This document shows positions 40,701-51,165 of a DNA stretch of 64,000 nt, in pieces. Origin of the DNA: Branchiostoma floridae (Eukaryota; Chordata; Leptocardii; Amphioxiformes; Branchiostomatidae); assembly GCF_000003815.2 (NCBI RefSeq), contig NC_049986.1, forward strand, positions 12,578,274-12,642,273, in the 5' to 3' direction. The notes beneath the pieces are model-generated. The model made no database searches and was not told where the DNA came from. It worked only from the letters and a program-made list of their open reading frames with translations. Position 1 is the first letter of the stretch. Each line of letters begins with the position of its first letter. The translations under genes were made by a program, and so were the position numbers.

Positions 40701-43700
40701 AAAACTGGCCATGGAGTACATGTATCTATATGCAGCAGATGAGCTAGCGATTAACCAAATGATTAAGGGAGTGGAAATGCATTTTTTTTTTCATAAAAAG
40801 GGTGTCAATCACATGAATAGAACACTTCAGATATGGACTGTTATACCAAATTCTGCCAGCATGTTGTAGCATATGGTTTTAACTTTATGAAGCTATGGGA
40901 CAGTCCATTATGGCAAACATTATATCTTACTTTCCCTTCCATTGATCATTTTGTGCATGTAGAACTACAAGGTATATCTCTCCTTCTCACTTTTAATTTT
41001 GACACATTTGATAATGTTTGATTTCCTGTCTACAATGTACATGTAACAATGTAGCTGTGTTCTTTACAACAGACTCCAGGAAGAAAAGTGTTAAATTCAT
41101 TATATGGAGATCTGATTAAAACAAAGAAAGAAAGAAACAAACATTTTCAACCCCACATACTTAAACTGTTTAAAGATACACATTATCACTACACTGTGCA
41201 TTAGTACAGCTCTGTAAAACCTGATTACTGAGCTTGCTGCTGCAGCTCTTGTTAACCTTATTGTTGACTCACCTGTTTTCAATGGGACCTTTGAACTCAG
41301 GATCAAACTTTGCCGGATCACCTGCAGAAAAAGAAGAACCAACATAAGTGCATGCTTTTCCACACAAGAGCGCACAAGGATGAACTTCAGAACAAACACA
41401 CCTGCCATTTGTTTTTCTTTAATACTTTATAGTTGTTAACATTCAATGCAGCGCAATCCACTTACACCTACATCATATGACATTTATCATTTTTATGTAT
41501 AAAACTCAGTACAAGGACCAGTGCAGGTTAGGTGCAGGTAGAAATACCTGCATTGCTCCAATTTTACCTGCACTAACCTGCATATGCAGGTGGTATTTTG
41601 AGCCCTGGTTTCCCATTCTAATGTACACACATTTACCATGCTGACATTCTTTGGCCAACTCGATTGAAATGTGTATGGCTAAGTCTTGGCTTGGGAATTG
41701 TAATTGTCTATCAGTATCACGGAAGTCTCTTTTTATGTGTGCAGAATGAAATGACCTGAAAGGGGCAGTCTGCCAGCTATTGGGTAATTGTAACCTGCCA
41801 GAAGTTATCCCAATACTTTACACAAATCATTGTGACATATAAGTTGTAAGAAGGATATTTGGGCAGGACAGAAATGATGATACACCAATACTCAGTCTCC
41901 AATAACACACATCTTACTTCTTCAGAATATATTTTTCCCTCTACAAGACTCATTGGGACTCAGACTAACATTAAAGACTATGATCAGACCAACAAGGAAG
42001 TTGTTTTAAATAAGTGCTAACATTTACCACCATTGATTTTGCATTTTGTATTTACACATTTCTATGCGATCTGACATATTCAATTAAAGAATGGATTTTT
42101 TGTCTTTCGCCGCGCTTCCGCGGCGAAAGGCAATCAGACTGATATTAGATTGCTGTCCGTCTGTCCGTCCGTCCGTCCGGGTCGACCATGCCATACCGTG
42201 CTAGCGAGATATTCTACCCTGCAGATTCGATGGTATTGCCAAAGGCCATGCAAGTACTAGTATGTATGACATACGTATCGGCCTGCCATGAATGTGCTGC
42301 TTGGTTTATGCATGGCTTATTAGCAGGAATAAAGGACCTGCAATGTGCCCTGCACAACGTATTTGTAGACGTCTATTCAACCAAAGACCTCCGCGATTCA
42401 ACTTGTACTATATCTGCAAGGTAAAGAGAAAACATTTAAGGTATCTTTGCGTACGTGTATTCGATGGATATCAGTCACACTTCGTTTCTCTTAGTGAACG
42501 CGGCGCGTACGAAAGGGTCCAAACGTTGTGGTGTCTTTCCTCCCAGTAGGTAGGGGTAGGTCGGACCTTACGATTAGGCGGTCAAGAAACACTGGGCAAG
42601 TTCCAAGGACGTTATCGTCCTTGGCAAGTTCAGAGCATAACAACGTTACAATGCCAGCAGTTGAAGGAAATCTTCATCTCACAATCTGTCACTACCACAC
42701 GGCAATATTGCAATGTAATTGTGGAATATAGCGTTTTTCGTGTGCGTAGAAATGTAAAAGAAATTTTCTTTGACACGGGTGGGCGCAAAGCATCATGGGG
42801 CAGCAAAGAAAGTAGATAGCGGGGAACCCCCTACAGCTGTAGGATCAACCAATCAGAGGTGCGTATTGCGATCACGTGCACGTCTTAGCTAGCTGCAAGC
42901 GTAAAAAATCCTGGAATTGGGCGGGCAGTCTTCAATCCCAGTGTCAAAGATATTTCCACGGCTTGCGGAGCTAGCGGCAATGCGAAAAAAATCCTCGGCT
43001 TGCGCTGAGGAACTGGGCGGGCAGTCTTCAGTCCCAATGCCTTCGACTGGACAGCGGCAAGCACGTCGCTAGCTCGTGAAACACACAATGACGTAATTGC
43101 TGTTTGTTTTACTAGGGGTGAAACCGTCATTTCACCATGTTTCACTCTTTTGTCACGTAGGTGCAATATTTGCTTTCACCCTTCCATATTTACATGGGAA
43201 CAATGCGAATCCGGGTGACACATTTTCACCGTGTTTCACCAACATTCACCCATTATGTGCCATTTTCACCGTACGCCGTGTGGTAATGATCAAGGAGGTT
43301 AAAAAGAGATGGTAGTTGCAATGGAAAGAGATCCTAAAATCTTCCTAAACTTCAACCTACACAAGAACAGCATCGGCTGTCCCGACATAGTCAGGAGAAA
43401 AGCAAGGTAAGGGGTGGACACAATAAACTATACAGCAAAATATGACTTTTAGCAAGGAGGTTAACCTCGTTGCTTTTAGTCCTTCTTTAACCTCCTTGCT
43501 TTTAGTCTTCAGATGCGCCATATGCATGACGGGTAAAATGTTGATTTGTACCTGTTTTTACAGATTTCATGTTTTTAAGAAACTGACAAATGTCGTAAGT
43601 GTTGTCCAAAATTTAACATTATTTGGCGGATATCCACAGTATTTGTTGTAGCATTCTAAAGCTATGAAAACTTCATAACTAAATAAAATGATAACATGCT

Positions 43701-46700
43701 CTTGGCCACAAAAGAAGTGACCAACAGTAATTATATTGTCTGGCTATGTTACATTTGCTATTTGACCTGGAGTCCAAATTTCTGGAGAATCATTATTTGT
43801 TTGATTGTTTGGAGGTTTGGTTGTTGAACCTCATATTTAAAACAAGGAGAGTTTTCGGTTTTTACAGTGAGTAGGTTAGTTCCAGTGCCACAAAGCCTGT
43901 GTCTACATCGAACATGTGTCTAGTTGTAACATATTTTGATTACCCCACAACTCGCTCATTTTTGCATCCCCTTTCCTTACAGAGAGAGCATTAAGCAGGT
44001 AGCTAAGCTGTTGGTGCAGATCCATGCCTTGGACCACGCCCTGCAGGTCGCCAGAGAACACAGCCTCAAGGATCTCAAACAGATGGTTGTCGGGCGGTAG
44101 CACATGGTTACCACACAGGATACTATACATCCTTCAGAAACTTGGGAACATGGGCTTTCAAAAAACTTACCACCTGTAGCTTTTACACTGGTCAGCTTGT
44201 GGTCATCTCATATGGTAAAGGATATCTAGTCCATTGTATAGTAAGTCCTTTCATGAACTAGTGATATTGAGTAGCACAAACTTAGATGGGGGAGGGGAGG
44301 ACCAGGTCGGATCAAAGAAATCTCCAATTGTTTCCATCTCATGTGAACTGGGTTGACAGACATGATGTAAGATTTTGGTGTAGAAATGGCCATTGTAACA
44401 AACCTATAATTACCGGTATGTAATTTTAGTACGCCTTATTCTTATAAAGGATTCATACCTTCTGTAACATCTGGAGTCTGTACATGTTCATAGTGTGTAC
44501 TGGTGCAGTCTCTCTGCTAGCAGGTAGTGAAGAAATACAGTCAGAATATGATGTCCTTTCCACTTTTACATTGTACAACTCAAGTGATGGCTATCATGAG
44601 GAAATATCTGCCTTTGATCAACATTCATTGAACGGAAAAAAAGCATCCATCCTGAATCTTAGCACATTCTAATCGTGTTTGGTGAAGACTGGTGACAGTG
44701 TATAGATTGACTTGAGTAGGGAACTGTGAGCATTGTACATACAGGAAAGATGTGAAAGCTATATACAATGTATCTACTGAGTTTTGTGGAGGTCTACTGT
44801 CAAAAGAGTCAAATAAAACTTGATTTTTTTTTTGCATACAAAAATCGTTACCGACTGAATTTGTCAGTTATTCTATTTATGAATCTCCTAAAGGCACAGC
44901 ATCAAGTTCTCTGACGAGGTCTTTTTTAACCTCCTTGGTGTTATTAAACAGCCGTCGGGGTCTCGCTGGCGGCGTCTCGCGTCCTCCCCAGCCATGTGGA
45001 AATTTTGGAAGGTCGGTGACCGGAGAGAGCTCGCCCGGAACGTCGCATGTATAGACAACTACTTTTGTATAGTTGCATATGTTGGAACAAATAGCAATTT
45101 ATTACAGGCCTGCGATAACAAAACCTACTAGTATATTGTTTTCGTTGGCGTCCATGGGCGCCACCATTTTGTCCCAAGGGAGTGTCGCATGTTGGGAAGG
45201 GGTGTCGCGATTTTGATGTGTTATTACGATGTTACAATTTTAGGACCATATATCCGTGCACAAAATAAAGCGCTTATATACCGACGCTTTCGATCAGTCC
45301 TCTGATCCTTCTCAAGTTGAAATGACCCAGAGCCTAAGTCACGATGTGGAGAATTACCTCTATGAAATCCAGAATTGTGCAGAGATCTGACGTGGGCTGG
45401 GAGGCGGTTGCATGTGGAAAATTGCTTACTACTCGAAATTTCAAGGGATCTTCGTGGAAGAAACTTCAACAAAAGTGTATCCCTCTTTGATATATGTAAA
45501 ATACACTGACTAATATTTTATCTAATTGATTTCAAATGAGAAGATTCCAAGCTACCCCGATGGAGTGAGTTTGTGGCCCATAACCACTGACGTAATGAAT
45601 CAAAATCTCAATAATTTTGCTTTCCGAAAAGAAATGAAACGTTCCTTTCAACATACCACAATGAAACTGCATTTGCATTTTGAAACTCATTAAGTACAAT
45701 TTTATTAACAGACACAAACCTGACAAAAATCAGTAAACTGGATGCTGCACCAATTAGAAAATGAACACATTATATCAGCAGGCATCTATACGTTTAAGGG
45801 CTTACTGGTGCAATAAATTACGAGAACAAATTGAATAAACTTTGTACGTCAACGTACAGAACAAGTGTTGTTCACATGAACATAGGACTTTATAACACCA
45901 GTGGTAATCAGATACTCCACTAATTCCTTAGTAGCGAAATGGACAATTGTTTTGAGTATCGCCCCTTCAAAAGTTTGCACAGACCATCAAGTCCGGACCT
46001 GCACCTGATCCTTTGTACCTGTACCTGAATTTTCTGTTCCAGTACCCACCCCTAGTTCATACCATTGAAACTGTTCTGAAACTCATCTGGTAAAAGTTTT
46101 ACCTACACAATATAAGTAAGCGAAAGACCAGCTTTTTTTAAAAGCTCTTGTTTTACCTCTATTCAACCTTGATATTCATCTTTGGCCTAAGCCCTTTCTG
46201 AAGGGTTGCAACAATAATGTCACAAAAAAGTCAGACTCTTTGATGGGAAACATTTCTTTTATTTGGAGACTTTGGGGCCAAGACATGTACAGTGACGAAT
46301 GGTTATTTGTCTGCTGGAGAGTTCCGTCTTGCTGAATTATTAATATGTTGTCAGGCAACCATGTCAAAACACCATTAAGGAAGGGTAGAGAAAATTGAGG
46401 ACACTTGTCAGACGTCAGCATAAGATTTATGTGACCTTGGGCTTGTATTTCCCTTAGTCGGACCATGATGTTTTTGTAAACAAACATGTCCCAATGTTCC
46501 AAACACTATTGTCTAAAGACAAGGAAGTAAGTTTTGGTGATTTGATTTGGTGACTTGAAAAGGTGTTTCATCCTTGATCCTATTTGGTGTTTGTTGCCAT
46601 AGAAATTAATAGTTAGTAACGGTTCGTTACAGAAACTTCAGGTCCAGGATCAGGATTAGAGGATCAGGTCTCCGTCTGGACCTGAACCTGGACGTAATTG

Positions 46701-49700
46701 TTTGTGAAAACATGTGAATGGGCGATACTCAAAACAAATTTGTCCAATTTTCTACAAAGGCATCTATTTGGCAGAGTATCTGACTCACACTGGCGTATCA
46801 AAATCCTGTCTTCACGTAAACTTTGTAACTGCTTGACTGCAGAAACTTTGTAGAAATGACTATAAACTCTACTCTTCTTCACTGTTGTTATTTCTTGAGC
46901 CGGTAAGTGCCCAAATGTGTAAAAACCTGCCGATATAACCTAGTCATTTTCTACTCGGTCAAATTCTGGTCCGCCTATTTTTTTCAGGTCCTATTTTTTC
47001 GGACCTGTCTGATAAGAAAAAAAAGCACAACAGGTACATGGTCCTGTATCAATATATATTTTAGACAGCTACATTTTTGTGTACACCTGACCTTACTGAC
47101 ACCTGAGCGTAAGGAGAGGTGGTGTGATGTGACGACCCACGCCACTCCCTAAATACGGTAACCAAAATAGTAGTCACAATAATGCCCGGGGACAAAGCAG
47201 CCGACGGGGGCAACCCCGCCTTTGTTTTCGTAAATAGATCACCATCGCCATGTCCAGTGACGACAGCGCCCTTTGTCCGACAAGATCGGGTTTCGCGGTT
47301 ATTCAACCCTGTTCAATGTGCGGCACCAAGCACACAGTGGCACTGCACATACGTTGACTTCCATCTTTCTTTTGCCATGAATTGTCACAATATACTCAAG
47401 CTCCAGCCACACTACTGAGTATCAAGCAAGCATCTTTGTTGGTATTGTGGACAGTTTTATTTACATAAAGCAGAAGGCATAAAAATTACACTATGATAAG
47501 GTGGCAAAAGCTACATATAACAAATTGCATTCATATTAATAGATACATGTACATGTATACTCACAGATACCCAAGAAAACAACTCTGCATGGAGACAGTC
47601 CTTATCTGATTCTGAAGATAACATGTTTGCTAGTATATCTCTCACTAATTCAAAACAAACAGTCCTTGTTTGGGGTTACATGGCACATACTGACACACCA
47701 GGTGTATGTTTACACATGTCTGATGGTTGGATACAATTCCAAACAACTAAAGGGACAATAAAAATATTGAAAGTTGACTGACTTGATGTTGTCATTTCAA
47801 GATAAAATCACATTTCACAAAGTCACCTGTATCTGACCTGGTACTCACTGTCTGGGCCAAAATACAACATGCATGATTATGCAGACTAACTTGCAACTAA
47901 AATTGGGCATGGTATTTTTGAGGACACTTGCACCTAACTCAAAAAGTTATCCCAATATTTACCAATGTCTAATAATAGATCTGACGTGGAAGTGACTGTT
48001 TAATATTGGAAAAAAAATTATTTGACTGGTTATTCAACATGGGTTGTGTGTCTGAACTACCATGGTTACATACCCTGAAGGCAAATTACATGTCCACAAA
48101 TCTGGGTTTCAGACTAATATCATTCTGTCTATCAACTAAACAACATAAAATCCACACTGTTTTGGACCTGTCAATGATCGTTTGGATAATTACTGGACCT
48201 TTTAGTTCAGCTTTCTCATTATGGCTGCCTGGAAGTGCAACAACAGGTGGATAATCATATCAACTGGGGATGTAATTGCATTTTGTTGCTACAATTTTGA
48301 ATACCAGACACCCAGCAAGGTGTAGGTGTTGTTCTTTGAACATAGCTTACCACCTGGCACTAATGCATTATTATTGGGTATATACTATATGTGCTGATAC
48401 ATGTTTGTTGGAACTGAAAGTGTTTGGTATAAACTTCCGATCTTGTTTGATGATGCAGGAGTGACAATACCATCTAGTCATTGTCATTGTCTCAATAATT
48501 AAAAACAATACTTGTTGAATGAAGTTTTCTAGTTAGTTAGATAGAGACTCTGGATACAATCTAGTTCAGCTGACTAGCCTGCATAACTGGTGAGAAAGAC
48601 AGAGTTAAGCTGCCATGACAGTATCCAGGCGACCAGGTAGGCATGACACTATCTAGTGTTGGGTCGGAAATATTTGGAAATACAAAATCGAAAACAGGAG
48701 AACAGCCAGAGTATGTCGATACACATGCTTTTTAAAAGATATCATATCCCCTTTTCCTGATTTGTCTGTTTGTATTGCTATTTGTACATGGTAAACTGCC
48801 ACATGGAGTAACACACCAGGTTTGTACTTTAGAGTACAAGCTGCAAACTAGTATCTGGCCAGATTTACTATCCACTCAATGGCACTTATCATGAGATGGT
48901 CCCCTTCTCTTTTCCGTAAGTGTGCTGGGTTATATAACTTGTGCGGGGTGTGGCTTTCTTTAAACACAAGACCCACTTAACCTATCAGAGGGCCTTATTC
49001 TCCAATCGAGTACTAGTACTACTACTAGTAGTAATGCTCACCTACACCATCAAGTGAAGATTTTAGGTGTTAAGTTCCTTTCCCGAGGACATAACAGTGG
49101 GACCTGTCAGACGTTCAAACTCAGTAGTCCTACTCCACAAGTGCATTATGTCAAAAAAGGACTCAACTTCAGATCATAAGAATTAAGATTGGAAATAACA
49201 CATGTACATGCTGTACCTAAATGTTATACTGGAAGTAAAAGAGGGCCTTTACTTCTATTCTATTTCTTTATTCTGGCCACATACGTGTGACTAAGGGTTG
49301 CATTACCACAAGTTAACCTTGAATAAAAACATGACTCAGTCAGTGTCATACCCAAACACATTTGGCATTGTGACATCATCTTAAAGTATGACAATTTGGT
49401 TGTAACATAGGTTGTATTTAAGAGAAAAAAATGACACTGCCTATACATACTTTTATCTATTTCTTCAGAAAAAGTGAAATGATGCAAAAGTTTTACAATT
49501 TTTTGCTGCTTCTGTGCCAACATATTATGTTAATTAGGATTAGGTTATGACCCTTGACCTAAGAAAAGTATCAATTTTTTTCTGACCAATTCATAATGAT
49601 ATTTTGGCTTTGTTCAGGGAGACCACAACAGAATTATCAAAACTTTGGCAAAAGCCAAAAGTTTGCAGGGAAAATATGGAAAACATAAAAACCGCACACC

Positions 49701-51165
49701 CTTGATTATTTGATAGTTGGATTTTAACTTTTTTTAAAGATTCAGAAATGATATACGCAGCTATTTCTGTTCTGTTTAATGAAGCTAGAATAATGATAGG
49801 TATTAGGTGTGTGTGTTCTAATTGTATGAAAACTATAAATAGACTATTTGCGTACATCCACACCTATGTGGGTATCACGACGACTCTGACAATAATGAAT
49901 CATCCAACTCAGCCCCGCTAATCTCGGTCCAACACCCTGGTCAACTTGGTCTTTGAAATGTTCTTCTTTCTGTGTGCATATTTCTAAATAAAGCTTGGTC
50001 AAAGCTTGCCTAAACCAACACATTTAGGCATTTTGAGACACGGGAGCTATAAATTATAATATGGCTGGGTACCACTACCAGGCTAGCTGAGTTAACCTGT
50101 GTTGTGCCAAGTTGACCAGGGCAGTTGGTCATGCACATATCGTCATATGTATCTTCCAGCCCATTAATTTCACAACCATGTTATGAGCTCTGGACTGGTC
50201 AATTGTGGTGAGCACTGACACTGCCCATGTACAACCACACTTTTTGTGAAGTCTGCTTTGAATTTTTTAGCCTAAATTCCAAAATATGCTTAACAACAAT
50301 CAATTCGTATTCAAAAATTAAAACTGTCACCGTGCACAGAATTTAAGAGCATGCAAACTTGAATAAAAATTTCGTCATCAGTACTACAACAAGGTAACCC
50401 ATTTTATCAGCTAAGAGGTAGTTATAATCTCCATATCAGCAATGAGGTTATAACCTCCTTGGTATCAGTTTACATATCTAATTGTTTCAAGGAGTGTAAA
50501 CACAATGTTTCTCGGTACAGGGCGTCACCCGAAAACTGTCAACAAGGAAGTAGACATATGTTTACTCATACGTCATACTATAAATAACACACTTAAGACA
50601 ACTGAAATTTCTACCGGTTGTTGAATTCATTCTTGTGCTCAAAATGTAAGAATTTTCTCCAAATGTAATTTAGAGAGTCTACGATACATCACAACGTGCT
50701 ATAAGTCGTAGAAACTGACGTTAAGGTAGAAATAACACTGCCGGAACACCTGTCACGACGCACGTAGTGCGCCTGGCACACCTTGACGCGGCAACAACAG
50801 GTGACAATAGGGGGAACAGTACCGGTGGAACAAGGCTCTGCAAACAAGTCAATAAAGTGGGAGTACTTCATCATTTTCTCATTAACGGAATTTTCAGAAC
50901 CAGTGGAGGTGTTTTGCAAAAGATGAAGTGTTAGAGATAGCAGGAAATCGTGGCGCAAGTCCCGTTACAAAGATGAACTGCACCACTGAGCTGTATATAA
51001 TTTCCGTGCCCTGGAAAAGGACGCCCGACAAACACTTGAGTCTTGCCGCCCCAAGGATCGCGCCCTCTCCCTAAGCTTACGTCATCTTCTGCGCCATTTT
51101 CCTGCAAAAAACAAGCAACTTGGCTTACCGTATTTCTTCTCCTCCCCCTCGTTGTCTTTCCCCAT
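25728..51165 (-). CDS. SLC44A2: SLC44 choline transporter-like protein (CTL2/CTL4 type), complete
   Basis: Multi-pass membrane protein of the choline transporter-like family, 726 aa with exon 6a or 729 aa with 6b. Exons (minus strand, all phases checked): 51129-51165, 41273-41321, 38365-38438, 37993-38071, 37358-37439, 36910-37035 or 36718-36852, 35958-36027, 35483-35615, 35266-35308, 34854-34894, 34411-34461, 33987-34048, 33585-33716, 33201-33300, 32712-32804, 31813-31915, 31498-31565, 30899-31084, 30117-30245, 29673-29742, 29472-29545, one of three 71-nt exons, 26801-26889, 26331-26415, 25728-25861. Family hallmarks: N-terminal FDPEFKGPI, then [10 protein letters not shown] (TM1), a Cys-rich extracellular loop with N-glycosylation sites (NVT, NTT, NMT), [85 protein letters not shown]. 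The C-terminus ends GCCGCC. Assignment to the A2/A4 branch is by recall; the copy may be co-orthologous to several vertebrate SLC44 genes. Confidence 0.93.
27707..27777 (-). CDS. SLC44A2: SLC44 alternative exon 22a (71 nt)
   Basis: The acceptor CACCCAG precedes GGTGGCTATAG and the donor is TTTTTG|GTAAGA. It encodes [19 protein letters not shown] plus VVLF. It has the same length (71 nt) and phases as the cassettes at 28238-28308 and 28859-28929, so only one of the three can be used without a frameshift. It corresponds to the family segment after the NILR motif that begins a late membrane span. This copy is the most diverged of the three and lies nearest the following constant exon. Confidence 0.85.
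28238..28308 (-). CDS. SLC44A2: SLC44 alternative exon 22b (71 nt)
   Basis: The acceptor ACCACAG precedes GGTGGCTGCTG and the donor is ATTG|GTTTGT, a weaker donor. It encodes [19 protein letters not shown] plus TGII. The length and phases match the two neighbouring cassettes, and it is closest in sequence to the one at 28859-28929. Confidence 0.85.
28859..28929 (-). CDS. SLC44A2: SLC44 alternative exon 22c (71 nt)
   Basis: The acceptor CCATCAG precedes GGTCGCTGCCG and the donor is ATCG|GTCAGT. It encodes [19 protein letters not shown] plus TGAI. It is the first cassette met after the constant exon 29472-29545. It is a third copy of the same membrane-segment exon, with identical length and phases. 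Confidence 0.85.
28964..29056. repeat. Short tandem duplication in SLC44 intron
   Basis: A unit of about 50 bp (CATGTGGCATAATGTCC ... ATCACAACATCAGTACAACAT) is present twice in a row with small changes. It is intronic and next to alternative exon 22c. Confidence 0.6.
30368..30547. mobile_element. MITE, TACTGTAAAT ends, copy 1
   Basis: Starts TACTGTAAATAAATTTAAG and ends TTTCTGCATTTAAAGTA, with internal blocks TTTGCGGT and ACCGCAAA. It is the same family as the element at 32390-32602 but in the opposite orientation and more decayed. It lies within an SLC44 intron. Confidence 0.65.
32050..32170. repeat. (CTTT)n plus element fragment
   Basis: TTCTTTCTTTCTTTATTGATGATG is followed by a sequence resembling a retroelement end (CGGGTCAGCCTAGGCAGCC...). 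It is a non-coding fragment in an SLC44 intron. Confidence 0.3.
32390..32602. mobile_element. MITE, TACTGTAAATGC terminal inverted repeats, copy 2
   Basis: The left end TACTGTAAATGC and right end GCATTTACAGTA are perfect inverse complements. Longer arms carry GTTTGCGGT-like and ACCGCGAA-like blocks. It is about 213 bp with a TA at each outer edge. It is inverted relative to the copy at 30368. Confidence 0.8.
33526..33563 (-). pseudogene. Duplicated end of SLC44 exon 13 with its own splice sites
   Basis: The last 38 nt of exon 33585-33716 plus its donor are repeated about 59 bp downstream. The duplicate has a new acceptor-like ACTTACTCAG before CACCTACACAA and the donor GCATTG|GTGAGT. At 38 nt it would shift the frame if added or substituted, so it is either non-functional or a poison exon. 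The sequence is almost unchanged from the parent, which suggests a recent duplication. Confidence 0.6.
35090..35152. repeat. Perfect 27-bp-arm hairpin in SLC44 intron
   Basis: Arms 35090-35116 (AGCAATTACTCAAGCAACTG...) and 35126-35152 are exact inverse complements around a 9-nt loop. A related half-site (GCAGTTACTCGAGCAACTCG) lies at 22987-23006, so this is probably a dispersed palindromic repeat rather than a unique microRNA precursor. Confidence 0.75.
36718..36852 (-). CDS. SLC44A2: SLC44 alternative exon 6b (135 nt)
   Basis: The acceptor ACATAG precedes GTCTGTGTGG and the donor is GGTTG|GTAAGT. It encodes 45 aa beginning [19 protein letters not shown] and ending [10 protein letters not shown]. 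It is a paralogous copy of exon 6a (36910-37035, [19 protein letters not shown]...). Both are phase 0-0, so either one, or both in tandem, would keep frame. It lies in the first extracellular loop and keeps the two N-terminal Cys and the later FIC Cys. Confidence 0.88.
36910..37035 (-). CDS. SLC44A2: SLC44 alternative exon 6a (126 nt)
   Basis: The acceptor CTGTAG precedes GTTTGTGTGG and the donor is GGCGCG|GTGAGT. It encodes 42 aa: [19 protein letters not shown], then [16 protein letters not shown] is an N-glycosylation sequon in the extracellular loop that exon 6b lacks. It lies 57 nt from exon 6b, a spacing short enough to hinder joint splicing of the two. Confidence 0.88.
39895..40250. repeat. 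Diverged tandem duplication, about 180-bp unit
   Basis: Copies at about 39895-40053 and 40065-40243 share TTTTCTTGC, GGTCAGTAAA, AAGCTAATCA, ACATTCCA(A/G)ATGAAG and CAATACATATTGCTCTCGG-like blocks in the same order, with small indels. It lies in SLC44 intron 2 and has no coding signature. Confidence 0.65.
40348..40407. repeat. 28-bp direct tandem repeat
   Basis: The unit AAAAATGAATTACATGTAGT followed by TCATTATG is present twice back to back and nearly identical. It is intronic. Confidence 0.8.
42104..42180. repeat. GC-rich palindrome plus (TCCG)n, repeat terminus
   Basis: The palindrome CTTTCGCCGCG...CGCGGCGAAAG around 42104-42129 is followed by GTCCGTCTGTCCGTCCGTCC. Such a palindrome followed by GTCC repeats is typical of a dispersed invertebrate repeat end. 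No coding is seen. Confidence 0.5.
42908..43045. repeat. Duplicated GGGCGGGCAGTCTTCA segment
   Basis: GGGCGGGCAGTCTTCAATCCCAGTG (about 42918-42942) recurs as GGGCGGGCAGTCTTCAGTCCCAATG (about 43016-43040), with related GCTTGCG/GCTAGCGGC blocks around them. It is a small direct duplication upstream of the possible nested gene. Confidence 0.6.
43291..44937. repeat. Inverted CAAGGAGGTTAA motifs bracketing the nested gene
   Basis: CAAGGAGGTTAAAAAGA (43291-43307) and TCTTTTTTAACCTCCTTG (44920-44937) are near-perfect inverse complements. An inner hairpin at 43452-43500 carries the same core in both orientations, and TAACCTCCTTGG recurs at about 50451-50462. This suggests a repeat family with these ends. 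No clear target duplication is seen. Confidence 0.4.
43309..44100 (+). CDS. Possible two-exon 71-aa protein nested in SLC44 intron 1
   Basis: Exon 1 43309-43406 (ATG preceded in frame by TAA at 43300) ends AGCAAG|GTAAGG. Exon 2 43983-44100 follows the acceptor TTTCCTTACAG and ends at TAG. The joined frame gives 71 aa, starting [20 protein letters not shown] and continuing with an amphipathic helix ([20 protein letters not shown], then [10 protein letters not shown]). Helical periodicity, splice sites and phase (2/1) all fit, but I do not recognise the family. It lies on the opposite strand to SLC44. It is bracketed by inverted copies of CAAGGAGGTTAAAAAGA (43291 and 44937), so it could be part of, or captured by, a mobile element. 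It could also be a fortuitous ORF pair. Confidence 0.42.
45235..45420 (-). repeat. Penelope-like element 3' fragment
   Basis: On the minus strand the sequence reads ...TTGAGAAGGATCAGAGGACT then GATCGAAAGCGTCGGTAT, followed by AAGCGCTTTATTTTGTGC. This AGGATCAGAGGACTGATCGAAAGCGTCGG string is characteristic of the 3' end of Penelope-like/GIY-YIG retroelements in marine invertebrates, by recall. No intact coding remains. Confidence 0.4.
45888..46052 (+). repeat. Dispersed repeat, copy 2 of 3
   Basis: Contains ACACCAGTGGTAATCAGATA, TTGTTTTGAGTATCGCCCC and GACCTGCACCTGATCC, matching the copy at 860-1045 block for block. It lies in SLC44 intron 1. Confidence 0.7.
46624..46800 (-). repeat. Dispersed repeat, copy 3 of 3 (inverted)
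   Basis: The reverse complement reads GTGAGTCAGATACTC, then TTGTTTTGAGTATCGCCC, then CAGGTTCAGGTCCAG. It is the same family as 860-1045 and 45888-46052 and forms an inverted pair with the latter about 600 bp away. Confidence 0.65.
49929..50128. mobile_element. MITE-like element with CAACTTGG terminal repeats, 200 bp
   Basis: The left end CCAACACCCTGGTCAACTTG and the right end CAAGTTGACCAGGGCAGTTGG are inverse complements with one or two mismatches. It is non-coding and lies in SLC44 intron 1. Confidence 0.65.

Larger units (their letters stand above)
41324..51128 (-). other. SLC44 intron 1 (9.8 kb)
   Basis: The intron joins exon 1 (…KKY G|, donor GGTAAGCC at 51128) to exon 2 (acceptor CTGCAG at 41322). 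It contains the elements listed separately and a possible opposite-strand gene at 43309-44100. A GC-rich patch at 44940-45190 has CpG-rich sequence and start codons in good context on both strands, including a minus-strand [13 protein letters not shown] open frame. I could not connect it in phase to SLC44 exon 2, so it is not called as an alternative first exon. Confidence 0.6.

Noticed and set aside
43903-44130. 75-aa open frame on - overlapping exon 2 of the nested gene
   Set aside because: No splice-compatible neighbour on that strand; the plus-strand reading has matching splice sites, an upstream stop and a helical peptide.
44944-45177. Alternative first exon of SLC44 in a GC-rich patch
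   Set aside because: The minus-strand [13 protein letters not shown] frame reaches a possible donor (CTA|GTAGGT) in phase 0, whereas SLC44 exon 2 needs phase 1.
50689-50958. 89-aa open frame on - with several Cys
   Set aside because: Lies in SLC44 intron 1 just after exon 1; no signal peptide, splice sites or homologous motif could be supported.
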